From contig RSEF01000001.1 of assembly GCA_003993805.1 (NCBI GenBank), positions 61,188,003 to 61,252,002 on the forward strand: 64,000 nt of DNA, read 5' to 3'. The position numbers were made by a program, and so were the translations under genes. Shown here one piece after another: positions 23,641 through 36,480 of the stretch (within the stretch, counting starts at the first letter, position 1; each line of letters opens with the position of its first letter). This stretch comes from Himantopus leucocephalus (lineage: Eukaryota > Chordata > Aves > Charadriiformes > Recurvirostridae). The notes below the pieces were generated by a model. It was not told the origin of the DNA. It saw nothing but the letters and a program-made list of their open reading frames with translations, and ran no database searches.

Positions 23641-25096
23641 AATATGGATTGTCAAAAGATGGAGAAACATTTCTCCCCCTTGAAGCTTGCAAATTCAATC
23701 TCTTGATTGAATGCTAGCAAGGTAGAGGCTGATGGATCTCTCCTCTTATGGAGCCACGTATTGATTTTATCATTAGATATACAAAACAAATGCCTAATTC
23801 AGTAATAGGCACATTTTATGCCTTCCCTTGATGTTGTTGATCTTAGCCCTACGTATATATACTTTAGCTGAAAATCACATATATTCACTCTTCAATCCAA
23901 AAGTTCAAAATTCAGGCCTGGGAACGTTTTTGAAATGGTGATCTTTAAAAGATTACAATCTGGAAAGATAGGACCTTTTTAAAAATTTAGATAAATAACA
24001 GCACGAAAGGATCACTATGTCAGGAGCCTCTTTCACTGTTTAACAGGTGCAGATATTCACCATAAATTAAATCTCATTTGTGCTGAGTGGTTGAATTGCT
24101 GAGGAATCCATTTATTGGTATGTGAAATATTTACTATGTATAGCTGGACAGCTTCCCAGGAATTCTGATGAAACACATTAATGCACAAGAAAAAGCATCC
24201 TTTCTTCATAAGACTTGTGAGAGTTTAAGCTTTGCTCCTTTCAGTATCTCATACGAAGTTTTTAAAAACTATCTATCTGAATTGTCCATACAAATTTATC
24301 TAGAATACCTTTTAAGAAAGATCTTTTTGGTAGAAAATTCCCTCTCTGTTGAGGAAAGCTACTGTTATAAACATGAATATCCAAAATAAAATACACTTTT
24401 ATTTAAATTACATTTTTCTTCAGCCTATTTAGAAATTGCCTTTTTCTTATAGAAGGGTGAGAAACCACATGTTGCTCTGAACAATTTCAGATGCCCAAAA
24501 GAGAAGAGTGATATTGAGATCACTTCAAAAAGCACATGAACTTAGAAGCCAATAACTAACATTTGGCTGGGAATTATTTGCATGTGTCCTTTGAATAAGG
24601 AGCACTATTTGCTAAGAATGATTTATTTAGACAATTCAGCTATGGATTTCTATATCTGTGGAACAACTGAAATATGGTACAAAGGTAGGAGAGACTTCCA
24701 GTTACTATCTAAAAGTTCTGGGTTCCCACCTGTAATATGAGATCTGTGTTTGCTATGTAGAGTAATTGATCTGCACGACAAATACAGCCAAGTTTAGCTC
24801 TTAGGGAGTTTTACAGCATGCAAGAAAAAAGGACACCCATAGCAGGTTTACACAGACAAGAAAAGTTTCAGACAAGTGGAGGCCACATTCCTTGCAGCCG
24901 AGGAGCCACATAAAAAACCCAACCTAAATTAAACACCAATAAAAGCCAATATGAACTGTGTTATATTAAAAAGCTAATACTGAGAGCCATGAAAGCTCTA
25001 GAGTTTACATGAGCAGTGTATAAAATGCTGATGTAACTAACACCAGGGAACTCTGTAGAAACCATCCCTCTGCAAATCCAAAACTATAGTTAAAAA

Positions 25097-25121
25097 AACC
25101 CAACCAACCAACCAACCAACC
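25097..25121. repeat. AACC tetranucleotide microsatellite
   Basis: About six tandem AACC units, seen directly. Confidence 0.9.
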
Positions 25122-28100
25122 AAACCCAAAACTATTTCCAGGACCGGGAATAACAGATGTATACAAATTTACAAGGTTAAAATTTGTTCTCTGTTCCTGA
25201 TTCACAGGCATATGTCACCAAAGTATACATATAATTTTCAAGAATATGCTTCTCTGAGACAAAAGCGAGTCCTCTGTCCCACCCGGTATAAACTGCCTCT
25301 GAGTTTAAGTTCAGGACACCTGAACACGAGTAGTACAATTACTTTTCCATCCTCTAAACTTTATGGCTATGCAGCGGACTGCTCATTGATCATCTGAACA
25401 ACTCCTTTAGACTAGCTGTGAACAACAGTATTTCTGTTATTTCTGCACAGAGGCTTGTAACGGTATTTTGAATATTCATGCTTTATTCAAATTACACGTG
25501 AAAGACTAGGTGCACAGGGCAGCGTGTGCGCGTGCGTGTTGGCTTTGACTCTAGAGTGAGGACATTTCATTCTCTGAACGGTCAGGGAAAGAGTGTGAAA
25601 AGGAGGCAACAATTTTTTATTTATTTACTATGAAGCACAGAGAACTGCTGCAAAGCCGTCAAGGGTCAAATCTTTAAAGTCTTTTTCCCAGGAAGATACA
25701 AACTGCCCAAGTAAGGAGTGGATGAAGCGTTTCTCCGTGAACACTGCATACATTAGGCTAAAACCATTGAGCTAGTTTATTTTGACTCTAAAATTGCAGA
25801 ATAAGGGAAGAAAGCATCTTTTAGTTATAAAATTGAGTATTTTAATTAAAAGGGGAATTACGGTTTCTGCCACTGGTGCTAGCACATTCATACAGATTTA
25901 CTTTCTCACAGCATGGAAGTTTCTTTCTGGCCCCATAGGCAAAAGCTCATGTAGAGCGTGCAGTCTCCCTGTATCCAACCAACACTGCAGCAGTCACATG
26001 GAGAACGGTCCTTTGAGTAAAGGAGTGGCCAGATCAGTTGGGAGAAATTTTTTTCATAATTTGAATACATCGTTAATACTTAATGTTTCAGTTACTCGTT
26101 AAAGTATGACAGAAAACATCAGTCACTTACATCAAGACTGGAATTCATAGGAGGAAAAGTCCTATCCTAACGACTAAAACATTGCTGGGATAACACTGGG
26201 AACACTTGATCCTGTTTCCATTGGCTCAGCAATACTTCAGCTGGCCTTTTTATGAAGATCAGCTGAGGGTATGCTATGAAATAGCAGACCATAGAGAAAT
26301 CATACTCCCAGTGAGAGACTGGAATGTGCCAGTCTCTGACATGTTAACTTCTGCCAGTTAACTTCAAGACCAGTCTAATCTCAACTACTTACTTAGGCGT
26401 TTTTATACCTGGGAGCAGTGGAAAGGATACTTCAAACCTTTTATGTATTAAACAGTTATAAAATTAATTACAATTCATATTGTTAACTTTTCTAAATCTG
26501 CTCATCTCCTACTTAAAATTTTATTCTTTTTATCCATTTGTTTCTTGAATAAAAAGCGAGAAATAAGCGATCAACTTCCATTTTGCTCAGATCTTTATAA
26601 TCAAAAAGTGTTTTTAATCTTCTAATTTATGTAACAATTTCAAAGCTGGGAGAAGAGGATATGACATCTGCAACAAGTATAAATTTCAAGAATGCTTCTA
26701 TTTGCCACGTGGCAGTTAAATAATATTCTTTGGAAGAAGTAATACACATAATAAAGGAGATAAAACAAATCGTTGCTCCTTGACAATGGTGACCTCTAAA
26801 AACTTCCTGAAACAGATTAAACATTATCATCAGTCCAGCCACCTCCAGAAAAAAATGAAATAGTGCTTTGTGGCACAAGCGGGTTACGAGAGACTGAATG
26901 GAAGAGCCTGAGCAGAGCAAAATTCAAAACGTAGCAAGGCACGCTGAGAGCAAAATAACATGACTGACTTGAAAAGATAGAGGAAATAATGAACTCAAAA
27001 CAAGCAAAAGGGACTGCCCATCAGCGTGTGCTCAGTTTGCAACTGCTGCGCCGTATGGTCACTTCTCTTGGATTAATTACTGAAAAGAGGAAAGTAGGTG
27101 TGTATCTACTTCCCCCTGTTCGAATTGAAAAGGAAGCACGCAGAGAAGCACGTGGTGGGCATACACAGGCTCACACCCCTTCTTCCTCCAGGCGTGGAAT
27201 AAAGCTCTCTCAGAGACATTGTCCTGGTCAGTGTTTGGGGTCGGGAACGGCTGCCCGGGTCAGTCTCCTCCAGACCTTCTCCAAACTTTTTTCAGGGCAA
27301 ATCCAGGTTACGGACCCTGTAAGGTCACCCCTCCTTTTAACTACACTCAGTGGCATTCGTATCTTCCAGCACGCAATCTCGAGCGAGCTTTCCAATGGAA
27401 ACGTTGTTCTGAAAACATCAGGTGACAGGATGGAAACGTTTCCAGCCACAGTGTGTTTGCTACCTGTTAGATGTTATAGCTGGATCAATACAAGTTTACC
27501 AAGTGGGATGGAAAAAAGTAGGAGGTACGTGAAATCTGTACCGTGCCTGTTAGATTTCAAATGCAAAGCAAGAACAACACACAGACATTGAGGATTTCAG
27601 AGTAACACCTTTGCTGTTGAGGAGGGTAAAGTGGTTAAATGTGATAGAACACAGACAGTTTCAGGGACGGGCCTTTTCTGAAACACCAGACCCTGAGCCC
27701 GGAATGTAACCTAACAGGCAACGTCGATTCACAGGATTACTCAGTTCTCTCCTTTGCGCTTACTCTTCGGGATCTGGAATTTTTCTTTCACTTTGTGTGG
27801 GCACGAGCAGTCTGAGATCTGCAAAGCCAGGTGATGCGGGGAATAAATGGGAGACAGATAACGGCTGGACTATGCTCAAGTCCTGCAAATTGCTTCTTTT
27901 ACGGGAACAAACACGATGGCAAGAAGAGGGGCAGGCCCCAGTGTAGTATGGATGCAGGTCCAGAGGAGTCACTATGCAGCCTCTTTTGCAGCTTTACATT
28001 TAACTTTTGAAACACACAAAGATTATGTCAAGTACTAGGGGAAAAGGAATAAAAAGGAGATGGCGCTTTTTACTGGAAGACTTGATTTTCTTGTGTGTGT

Positions 28101-29496
28101 GTATGTGTCCAAGATCTTTTCTACCAGAAGAGAGCCATGCAACACCTCCATCTCTTCATGGCTTATTTTCGGTTTTTTCCTCTCTGGTTCTTTGTCCTTC
28201 TGGGTTTGCTTTCCTTGCTAAACTGGGAATGGCCCTGTTGTGCAGCTCTGGGGACTGAAGGGGACTGTGCAGCTCTGTGACTGAAGGAGGACATGAAGTT
28301 CAGAGTTTTAGACATTTTTATAGAAGTACAGCCACAGTTCCACTGTCAAGGCTAAACTGAACCCAGAGCAGGTACCCCAGCTCTTCATTAAATATATGAA
28401 GTTGCTCTATATCCTCCCTATAATGCCTGTTGTGGGGGTAGAGCTCAGGCAAAAAAAAGGTGCATAGATTTTTAATGATGGGGTGGTTAACAGCTGGAGC
28501 AAATGACTGAAGGAAACAATCCTCCATCTCATCCTTCTCCCTCCCCCAGCCTTCAGATCAAGGCTCGATGCCTTACTGAGGGATCTGTTGCCGTCACAGA
28601 CGAGCTACCAGGCTCAGCACTAAATTGAGGAGGTAGAATGCAATGGCTGTAATAGGAAGGCGCTCAAACTACTTGATCAAAGGGTGCGTCCTACCCTTTC
28701 ATTCAGTGACTCCATTAACCAAAGACAGGCGATATTCTGGAAGATTTTCAACTCAGTCCTCTATTAGCTTGTGACTCATTAAAAATGGAGTCCTTAAGAA
28801 ACGCAGCATTTGGTGCGTTTCTTGTCTTAAGCGAGCTTAGATAAACAGCTTATCCGTCTTCTAATTTATTATTAACATTCACTAAAATTTCAGAGAATTG
28901 CACACTGGAGCAAAGTAGCTCTCGTATCTAATTGCTGAGATTAATTTGCAGTTATCAGTAAATTAGGAATTTAGGTTTGCATACAATCCTCCTTTTCATT
29001 AATTGCTACACTTGTTCTATTTCTCTAAGAAACTAAGTCAGAGTGATACATTTTGGGTTCAAAAATCACATAGTTTACAGTTTTGAATTTCAAGAGTAAT
29101 AATCACATCTTTCAGACAGCACATTCTCACCTTTTTTGGAAAGGCACTCCTCAGGTGAGAATCACAGAATGCTGCCTCCTCAAAAGCCTCATACTGCAGG
29201 GAAATCACATTATAAAACTGAGAAAAACCCCTGAATATGAGGCAATGTTAAGGCTCCATGGCAGTGATTCACAGTAAAATATATTACAGAGATAATGCAA
29301 TTATTCAAACCCCAAGAATTATAAACCCTGGAAATTCTAAGGTAAAACTAAGTTTAACAAGGAATCCAAGTAAAGCATAAAGAAATGAAGAGTCAAATAT
29401 CTAAACAATCTTAATTATGCTTGGAGAAAATCTCTTCTAAATCTCTAACTAGAGAGAAGTCACAAGATGTGTTTGCATAATATAAGTGTGTTTGTA

Positions 29497-29512
29497 TATA
29501 TATACACACACA
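29497..29512. repeat. TA/CA dinucleotide repeat
   Basis: A short TATATATACACACACAC-type tract, seen directly. Confidence 0.8.
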
Positions 29513-31690
29513 CTAATACAAACATGCTTTTGAAGATGAATCATTTCTACTTTATACTGTGCAACTGGAAGTTTATTAGAAACCTCTATCTGTTTTGCAG
29601 AGACGGGCAAAAAATACAACGTGCCTTTAAAAAGACTCTTAATCATATCCGAGTCCACAAATGTGGAACTATCTCAACACGAACTGTATGTTTTTGCCTG
29701 GTTACAGTCACCACAGTAACACCCATGTAGCTGTTAAAAAGCTCCTCTCCTGGAAAAAAAAAGAAGAGGGTAAAGCATAAATTAGAAAGCACTATACATA
29801 CCAGATATCTGCAATGCATCACAGGAACCTCAGCGGTGCCTTACGGAATCTGACAACAAGTACGAGGTCAGTACAATGAGCACACCGGAGGCTCCGGCTC
29901 TTTTGGCTGCAGACTGGTACCTCTACAAGTCTGGAGGGGGAACACTTAAGAGGACAGCCTGAGATTTAAGGCCTCTGTGACAGTGACAGCTGCATGGGGA
30001 TGCGAAGACTGGAGATTCCTGAGCTGTCAGTAAAGCTGTGTCTCTCTGCCCCTCTGAGAACGAGAAGACGTGCAACTGGGCTGATGGAGTACATTGCACC
30101 GTGTGCGAGGAGTCAGCCAGAGCAGCTCCACAGCAGTTTCAATCCCATGATGGGAATTCTCCTAACCCCTGATTCCATGTCAAACCTTGTCTATCCAAGG
30201 GGCAACGTTAAAAACGTTAAGCAGTTACTGGATCAAACCGGGATCCTGATGGCGCAGTAGGGCAGCAGCACAGAAATGCCAACACCTTCACCCAGGCCAC
30301 TAAACACAAATGACCTGTCTGCCAAAAGGAGGTAAGAAGGGGTGTTCGTAGGCAGCCTCAGTTGCCTGGTTTTGTAGCCTGGTGAGAGACCTGCACTGAG
30401 AAAACTTAACCCCCCGCCCCTTCTGTACCATTAAGAGCTGCACCTTCTCTGAATGACTACGATGCCGGCTAACATGTCCACAACCGAGATGCAATGCTAT
30501 TAATTACAGAGGTACTGCTTGTAGCTCCCATCGGCCAAACTGATGTTATATGTTGCAGTCTGTGTGCACATTAGACTGGAAAAACAAAGTATATTATCCC
30601 CAAACTTAAAGCACTACCCCTCTGAGTAAAAGACTATCACACGATAAGGAATTACCTGACATCTATTTCCTGGTACAAGAGTGAAACTGCTTAATCTTAA
30701 CTCGGATCAGTGGCCAACCCCATTTGCATTAATCTCTCGAAAGTGGACATAGAGGCAGAAGTTTCATTCTGCCTGGGAATAAAAAGAAGCTGAGACTATC
30801 TTCCCTTTACGCAATATTGTTCACATTGGCCCAGTATACTGACAAAAAACCGCAGTGAGCCTATTTCCCTGCAAAGAACGGCACTTCAACCAGTTTTTGC
30901 TGGACTGCCAACTCCTAGTTGATGGTGGAACCACAGGTGGAGTGTTCCCAACCTCGGCTGCCCTGATATTCCTGCCTGAATCATGAAAAAAAGAGATTCC
31001 TTTAAAAAGCCACAGGCTCTTCACGGTTCTGAGAGGAGAAAACCAACACAGAGCTTCAACCACTGTCAGTTCATCACAGCATGTCTGAGACCAGCGTTCG
31101 CAAGAAGCTCCCAAACCGCGACTGCGTGTTGCTCCTGCAGTGCTTCTTGTTTCCCCAACATCCAAGAAGGAACATTCTGAACCCTACAGTAGCCATTCTC
31201 ACCCCCGGGTCTACAACGAGCTTTCTCATTTACTTTTTTCTTTGCTCAAAGATCTGGTCATAAGGCTTACCCAGACAGGAATTATTTTTTTTCTTTGCCA
31301 TTGTTAATGGATAACTCTGTCATGGTAGTTAAAAAGGCATACGTGGTATGAGTCAGCAAGAGAAGGTAACACGCATGGAGGACCTGGAAATTCTTCCTTG
31401 TTCCTTTCTGCCCATGTTCTGTAGAGTCTGGTTTTGGTTAGCTAGATATCAGGTGGTGCTTCAGAGAAACAACCAGGTGGGCTGAGGCATAACTTGTCCC
31501 AGAAGACAGGGGTTCACTGCTCCGCTTGCTGATAGTGAGGAAGGCTCAAGAGCTGGCAGCCAGTTAAGACAGCAAGACAAACTCCAAGAAGGTGAAAGGA
31601 GCTAAGGGGAGGAACTGAGCGTCACTGAGGCCACCATGCCTCACTGTCCATTTTGATTATAAATTCTGCTTTAAAAAGTAACTTATTGTT

Positions 31691-31754
31691 AGACCTCTGA
31701 AATACAATGAATTTTGTAAGTCAGACCTCTGAAATACAATGAATTTTATAAGTC
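31691..31754. repeat. Tandem duplication of a 32-bp unit
   Basis: Two adjacent 32-bp copies beginning AGACCTCTGAAATACAATGA differ at one base (TTTTGTAAG against TTTTATAAG). A recent local duplication with no known function. Confidence 0.95.
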
Positions 31755-32860
31755 AGACCCGCTCCTTGAGCCAGCGTTTTGAAAGTGTCCTAATGATGAT
31801 TTTTAATCAAGTAGAGGCTGAGCATGCATGTAGGGAGCACATGTAACAGAGATGCTGCAATGATCTCAGAAAATTGTGAACTTAAATGCAGTTTAGATCT
31901 GCATACTAATGAAGAGTTGCCTATATAGGCTTCCAGACAACTCAGTTTAAAAGAAATCAAAAAAGGTCAATTTATTGCAGTGCAGAGTTTTGTTATCCAA
32001 TTGCACAAAGTACTAAGCATCATAATTAAAGCATTTTTGTCATTTATCTCATATAGATTTTTTTCTAAGTTTAACCCTAACTCTTTTTGCTTTATGGTAA
32101 TTCTCCTGGGAGTAATTACTAAATTTCCATAGCAGTAATTTGGGTAGCATAAGAGCACGTAACCTCAGCCTTGCTCCCTCCATCATAATGAAGATTTTGC
32201 CTAGAAACCTACTTTTTCCCCTTCACATTATTGAAAATATGACACATGATCAATAACATGAAACTGCAGAAAACTTTCTCCTATGATAATTCTATTGATT
32301 TTTAAAAGAAATAATTAAACTAACTGTTAAGACCAAGTTCATCAATACAATCTGACTCCTTTGTTCCCCCCTCCTGAGCAGGACAAATCAATCAGGGTCT
32401 CCTGGTTAGCATAACCAGTTTCCTGGAGCTATTGCACCTCTCTGACAACACACTGAATAGCCATTTTATACCCTGTTGTTCTCCCCTTGCTCTCACATCC
32501 ACCTGCATACATCCCCACAGCTCCAAATCACACCCTTCTCCTCAATCTTCTCCATTGCACCGTACATGCCCCAAACCCTCCATCTCCATTCTCTTTTACG
32601 TGCTCCCTCAGTTTGCTACTTCCTACAGCCGTCAGGTTCCTTTGCAAAATAATGAATGCAATTTTAGGAAAGACATATTGTATTTTTCACAGATAACAGA
32701 GGTAGAATGCCAAATTGTGTTAAATGCCAGATTTCTTTCCACTTTGATGACAGAAGCGTATCCGCAAATTAGCACCTCTGCTCAGGCTGTCCTTTAACGA
32801 CAGGATTTTACTACTGACTAGTTCTCTGCAAGGCAAAGCAGGCCCCTTGTAGAATGTGAA

Positions 32861-33042
32861 AAGCGAAAGCCAAGAAAAGCCTCCCGGGCTCCCTCTGAAA
32901 GCAAACCAGCTTTCACACGGGGATGGCTGCCTCTCGTTTGAAAATTTTCTCTCCTACTCTGACGCCCTTAAGACCTGTGCCGTGTTGGCAATAAAATCTC
33001 TCCCCAGGTGAACTCGCATCTACCTCATTTTCTCTTTCGCTT
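32861..33042. repeat. Short segment bounded by 9-bp inverted repeats
   Basis: AAGCGAAAG at 32861-32869 is the exact reverse complement of CTTTCGCTT at 33034-33042. Between them lies a GC-richer stretch with an AATAAA at about 32991. This could be a decayed mobile element (a MITE or a short LTR) or chance. Confidence 0.25.
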
Positions 33043-35585
33043 CCAGTGATGCCACCAACGCCCTCATCAAGCAGCTGGCAACTCGTGCTGCCACCGAGAG
33101 CTGCTCCTGCACCCAAGCGGTTGGAGCGAGGAATCTCTTCTGTGGCAGAGAGAGATTGTAAATCTGGCAGTATGGGACAGGCCATTTGGGAGGTACACCA
33201 TGGGTATGTGCAGCCGGAGAAGGGATTCTTTAGTTTCTCTATGACGATCATGTAAAATGCTCACAGATTTGGGTTTATTCAAGGGACACTGCAGCATGTG
33301 TGTAAGTCCCAAATGATACTCTGATTACCCACCTCAGCCACAAGTGAGAAAAAGCCTTCAAAAATTTAGCTTGATAAGGCTCAAATTTAATAAATTCTGC
33401 AAAACACACTCTTCTTTACATGGAACAACAAATTCAAAACATTACCAGCAGTTTATGCTGAAGAAGTGGCTAAACACTGTGGAAGAATTACTGACTATGG
33501 AGCAATATACAGTCTAAATCAGACACACTGAGCATGGTGGGGCACAGCAGCCCTAGCACATCCATTACTCCCCACTCAGCAGCCACAAATACTTCTTTAC
33601 TGACAGAAACATTCATCCGCAACATTCCTGAGATCTATCGGTGTTTGCAAGTTGCAGGATTTCCCTGAGAGGAGTAGGAATTAGTGTGTGCCTGTATTTG
33701 ACAATGTTCTTTCAAGTCCAGTATAGGTTACAGATAATTTATAAATCTCCCTGAAAAATAACGCTCTTCCTGGAGGTGCTTATATCTATTCAACAGCCAT
33801 GCAGCTCGATGGCCTGAGAAATTACTTTCTACAAATTGTTTTATTTTAAAAATAACTTTTTTATATATTTCAAAGGCTTATTTACAAGTAAGTACAATTA
33901 TTAACTCTGTTAGGTACACAGGCAGATGTGCAGATCAGCAGACACTTGTTCTCAGGTTGATGTTATTTTAAGCTGCTTACATAGTTCCAAATTCCAAGAT
34001 TTGTCCCAGTTGACATGGCTCTAACAGGTGTAATTGGAACAACAAACGTGTTACAGATCAGAACAACATCAAAAGTATTCATCAGTTCTGTATACACACT
34101 TAACAAGCCTTCTTTTTAACAATTTACACTGTACATATCACTGTAATCATGCAAATGAGCATCTAACAAAGGCTTCCATCAAAGATTAGCAGATTCTCTT
34201 AACTAGGTGAAAGTTGATACGGTAAACTCAGCATTTACTTTTCATCATGTTTAAAAAATAAAATTATGGCATGTCTTGACTGCCTTTCGACTACCAAATT
34301 CAAACCCCAGTGCATGCACCCAGCTCCCATTAAAAGCAGTGAGAGATGCAAGTCACTGTCCATTTGGCCTTCACTAAGTGAAATGAAACACAGAAAAGAA
34401 AAAAAAGAAGGAAAAAGGTTTTACTAGAGGTTACACAGCAACAGAGCCAGAGGTTGAACTCAGGAACCCTGACTACCTCCCCCACATGATTCCAACTACA
34501 TCCACTGTGGGGAATTAGGGCAAACTGGGGAAGAGGCAATGACATTGATTAGAAAGCAAAATGAATTAGGAAGCAGTGACATTATAGTGGGTCAAAAATA
34601 GACAATATAGCAAGAGACAAGAAAAAGAAAGAAAATTGAGAGTAACAGACTCTCAGGTCTACCTGAGAGTAGTCTCAGGTCTACCTGAGAAGTAAGATGA
34701 TGTGATGCAACAGCAAGCATAAATAATGGGAGAGGCATGTATGAGAAGCATTTTTCAGACATGTTAAGTAGTTGATTGTCAAAATATTTTCAGTAAATAC
34801 ACAGATGCCATGTTTGCCTCTAGTAGGTGTATTTACTACTGCATACAATGGCCTAGGTGGTAGGCTGACGTTGAGGGAAGACAACTCTTCTCTTACTCCT
34901 CCATCCATCCTAGCCCTGAATCACATTTGCAGCTTCCTCAAAAATATTATCACAGAGCATTTGTTACTGACTGCACTTTGCAAACCCCAAAAGACAGCTG
35001 TGATCATGCCCTCGGTGTTTTGAAAAGGAGAATTACTTTAAATTCCTTATAAAAGCCGTATAAAGACTTGGGAATTGTCGTAGGGCAGAGTCTTCGAAAA
35101 TGCACTGTTGAAGTTGCTGGCACTTAAAGCGTAAACCAGAAAGGTACCATGACTGTCCCAGAATTGGACACCTCACATCTAGATGACAACTAGCAGCTCA
35201 CCAGTAGAGTCCAGCACAGCCAACTCGTCCCTACTTCCCAGGATAGAGGTGGGCTCAGAACAGGAGACTGGAATGGACATTTGGGACAAAAAGAAGGGAA
35301 GGTGGAATGCAGCAAGAATGGGTGTGTTCAACCTCCTGAGCCCTATCCGTCCTTTCTGAAATTACCAAACACTCCAATAAACTGAAAGACCAGATGACAT
35401 GTTTTTCCCTGCTATTGGCCTATATTGCATATGCCTGAACAAGGACCAAACACATCCTTATCCTTAAAATACTAAAAGCATTCTCTACTGGCTTCAGATA
35501 AAACTACCTCCCAACCAAACCCATCTTCCTGACTACAAAACCCCTTCTTCCAGGACTCTATAAAAATCAAAGTTGTTTGACACAC
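33043..35585. other. Intergenic sequence downstream of XPNPEP3
   Basis: No gene recognised. It contains a pair of short hairpins at 34649-34690 and A-rich tracts. A longer alternative XPNPEP3 3' UTR could extend into it, but nothing in the sequence shows this. Confidence 0.55.
34649..34690. repeat. Two tandem hairpins (ACTCTCAGGT/ACCTGAGAGT)
   Basis: The first copy (34649-34670) is a perfect inverted repeat with 10-bp arms and a 2-nt centre. The second (34673-34690) repeats it with 8-bp arms at an offset of 22 bp. It probably arose by duplication of a palindrome. Confidence 0.9.
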
Positions 35586-35591
35586 TTTATT
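35586..35591 (-). terminator. XPNPEP3: XPNPEP3 poly(A) signal AATAAA
   Basis: AATAAA on the minus strand 463 nt past the XPNPEP3 stop codon. It implies a 3' UTR of about 0.48 kb. Inferred without transcript data. Confidence 0.65.
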
Positions 35592-35629
35592 CCTCCAAAA
35601 GAGCATTTATCAAAGCTTCATTTAAAAAA

Positions 35630-36480
35630 TCTGACTGTTGTGAAACTACTGCTAAAGGGGAAAAAAACGGGGCCCTGGTCTCAGCAGTTGCATCTATGCA
35701 TCTGGAGAAGGACCAGGCAGAAGTCCTGCTGGTGGCACTGACAAAATTCATCCTTCCAAGGGCACCAGAACAGATGGATCCACAAAGCAGACAGATGAAT
35801 CCACCCCCATGTCCTACAACAGCTCAACATCAGCACTTATCAAATCAGAAGAAAAATGCACACAGAAGAGATTGCTTTGCTTTTTCATCCCTCAGTACCC
35901 AAGCCTTTTGCATTCCACTTCCCAGACCCAGTCTTGGAAACAGCCATCAACTGTCCATGCTCTCCATCACCTGACAGCTACAGCCAGCTCCAGGCATATG
36001 CATCCCTGGAGGGCTGCATCGCCGAGGAGGATACGAGAGGCAGAGGAGAGGCATCATGAGCTGCGGCCACAAATCTGCTCGATGTGGTAGATCTCCTTGG
36101 GACAGTCAGCAGACAAGATAAGAGGTGCATCCTCTGTTATTACAACATCATCCTCAATGCGCACACCAATGCCACGAAACCTCTCTGGGGCAGTCACATC
36201 ATCCTCAGGGATATAAATGCCTGAAAGAAGGAAGGGAATTAAAACACACAACACTCTCCAGAACAACAATTTTCCCTTGCTGCACTACCATGAGACCAGG
36301 GTTGGATTTTCAACAACATAACATGAGTTTGATCCCCAAAATTTTTAATAAGGAAAGCTACTCTCTTTCCCCTCACTCATGGCAGTTGGTGGGCAAAGAA
36401 AGGAAAGTGTCCCTTAGTGCCTACAGACACTAGCATGTTAATAAAAACTTCCACAATTACAGCTGGCCTTTCTGCACTTC
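35630..36480 (-). repeat. Source copy of the duplicated XPNPEP3 3' block
   Basis: This part of the functional gene (3' UTR, exon 10, start of intron 9) aligns with 17728-18340 in the same orientation. Together with 37640-37870 it defines the region duplicated 18 kb further downstream. Confidence 0.75.
36054..36220 (-). CDS. XPNPEP3: XPNPEP3 terminal coding exon 10
   Basis: Completes G453 and encodes residues 454-507, [16 protein letters not shown] through IEQICGRSS, with a TGA stop. It carries metal ligand E475 in RIEDD. The acceptor is TTCTTTCAG. A decayed duplicate lies at 17993-18102. Confidence 0.97.

Larger units (their letters stand above)
19571..32849. other. Intergenic sequence with no recognised gene
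   Basis: About 13 kb of mostly AT-rich DNA. No exon of a known gene, RNA gene or CpG island was recognised. Open frames such as 26989-27591 plus and 29994-30260 plus carry no domain I know. Notable small features are a T12G12 homopolymer junction at 20815-20838, one N at 21723, an AACC repeat near 25097-25121 and a TA/CA repeat near 29497-29512. Confidence 0.55.

Noticed and set aside
26989..27591. A 200-codon plus-strand frame in the intergenic region
   Set aside because: There is no recognisable domain, no CpG island and no clear promoter. It could be chance; no codon-bias or conservation test was possible.
30821..31180. Overlapping frames on both strands of about 65-114 codons
   Set aside because: No family resemblance and no supporting signals on either strand.
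33049..33170. An exon-like stretch after a pyrimidine tract and CAG, reading DATNALIKQLATRAATE
   Set aside because: The acceptor looks good but the peptide matches nothing I know, and there is no donor or partner exon to support it.
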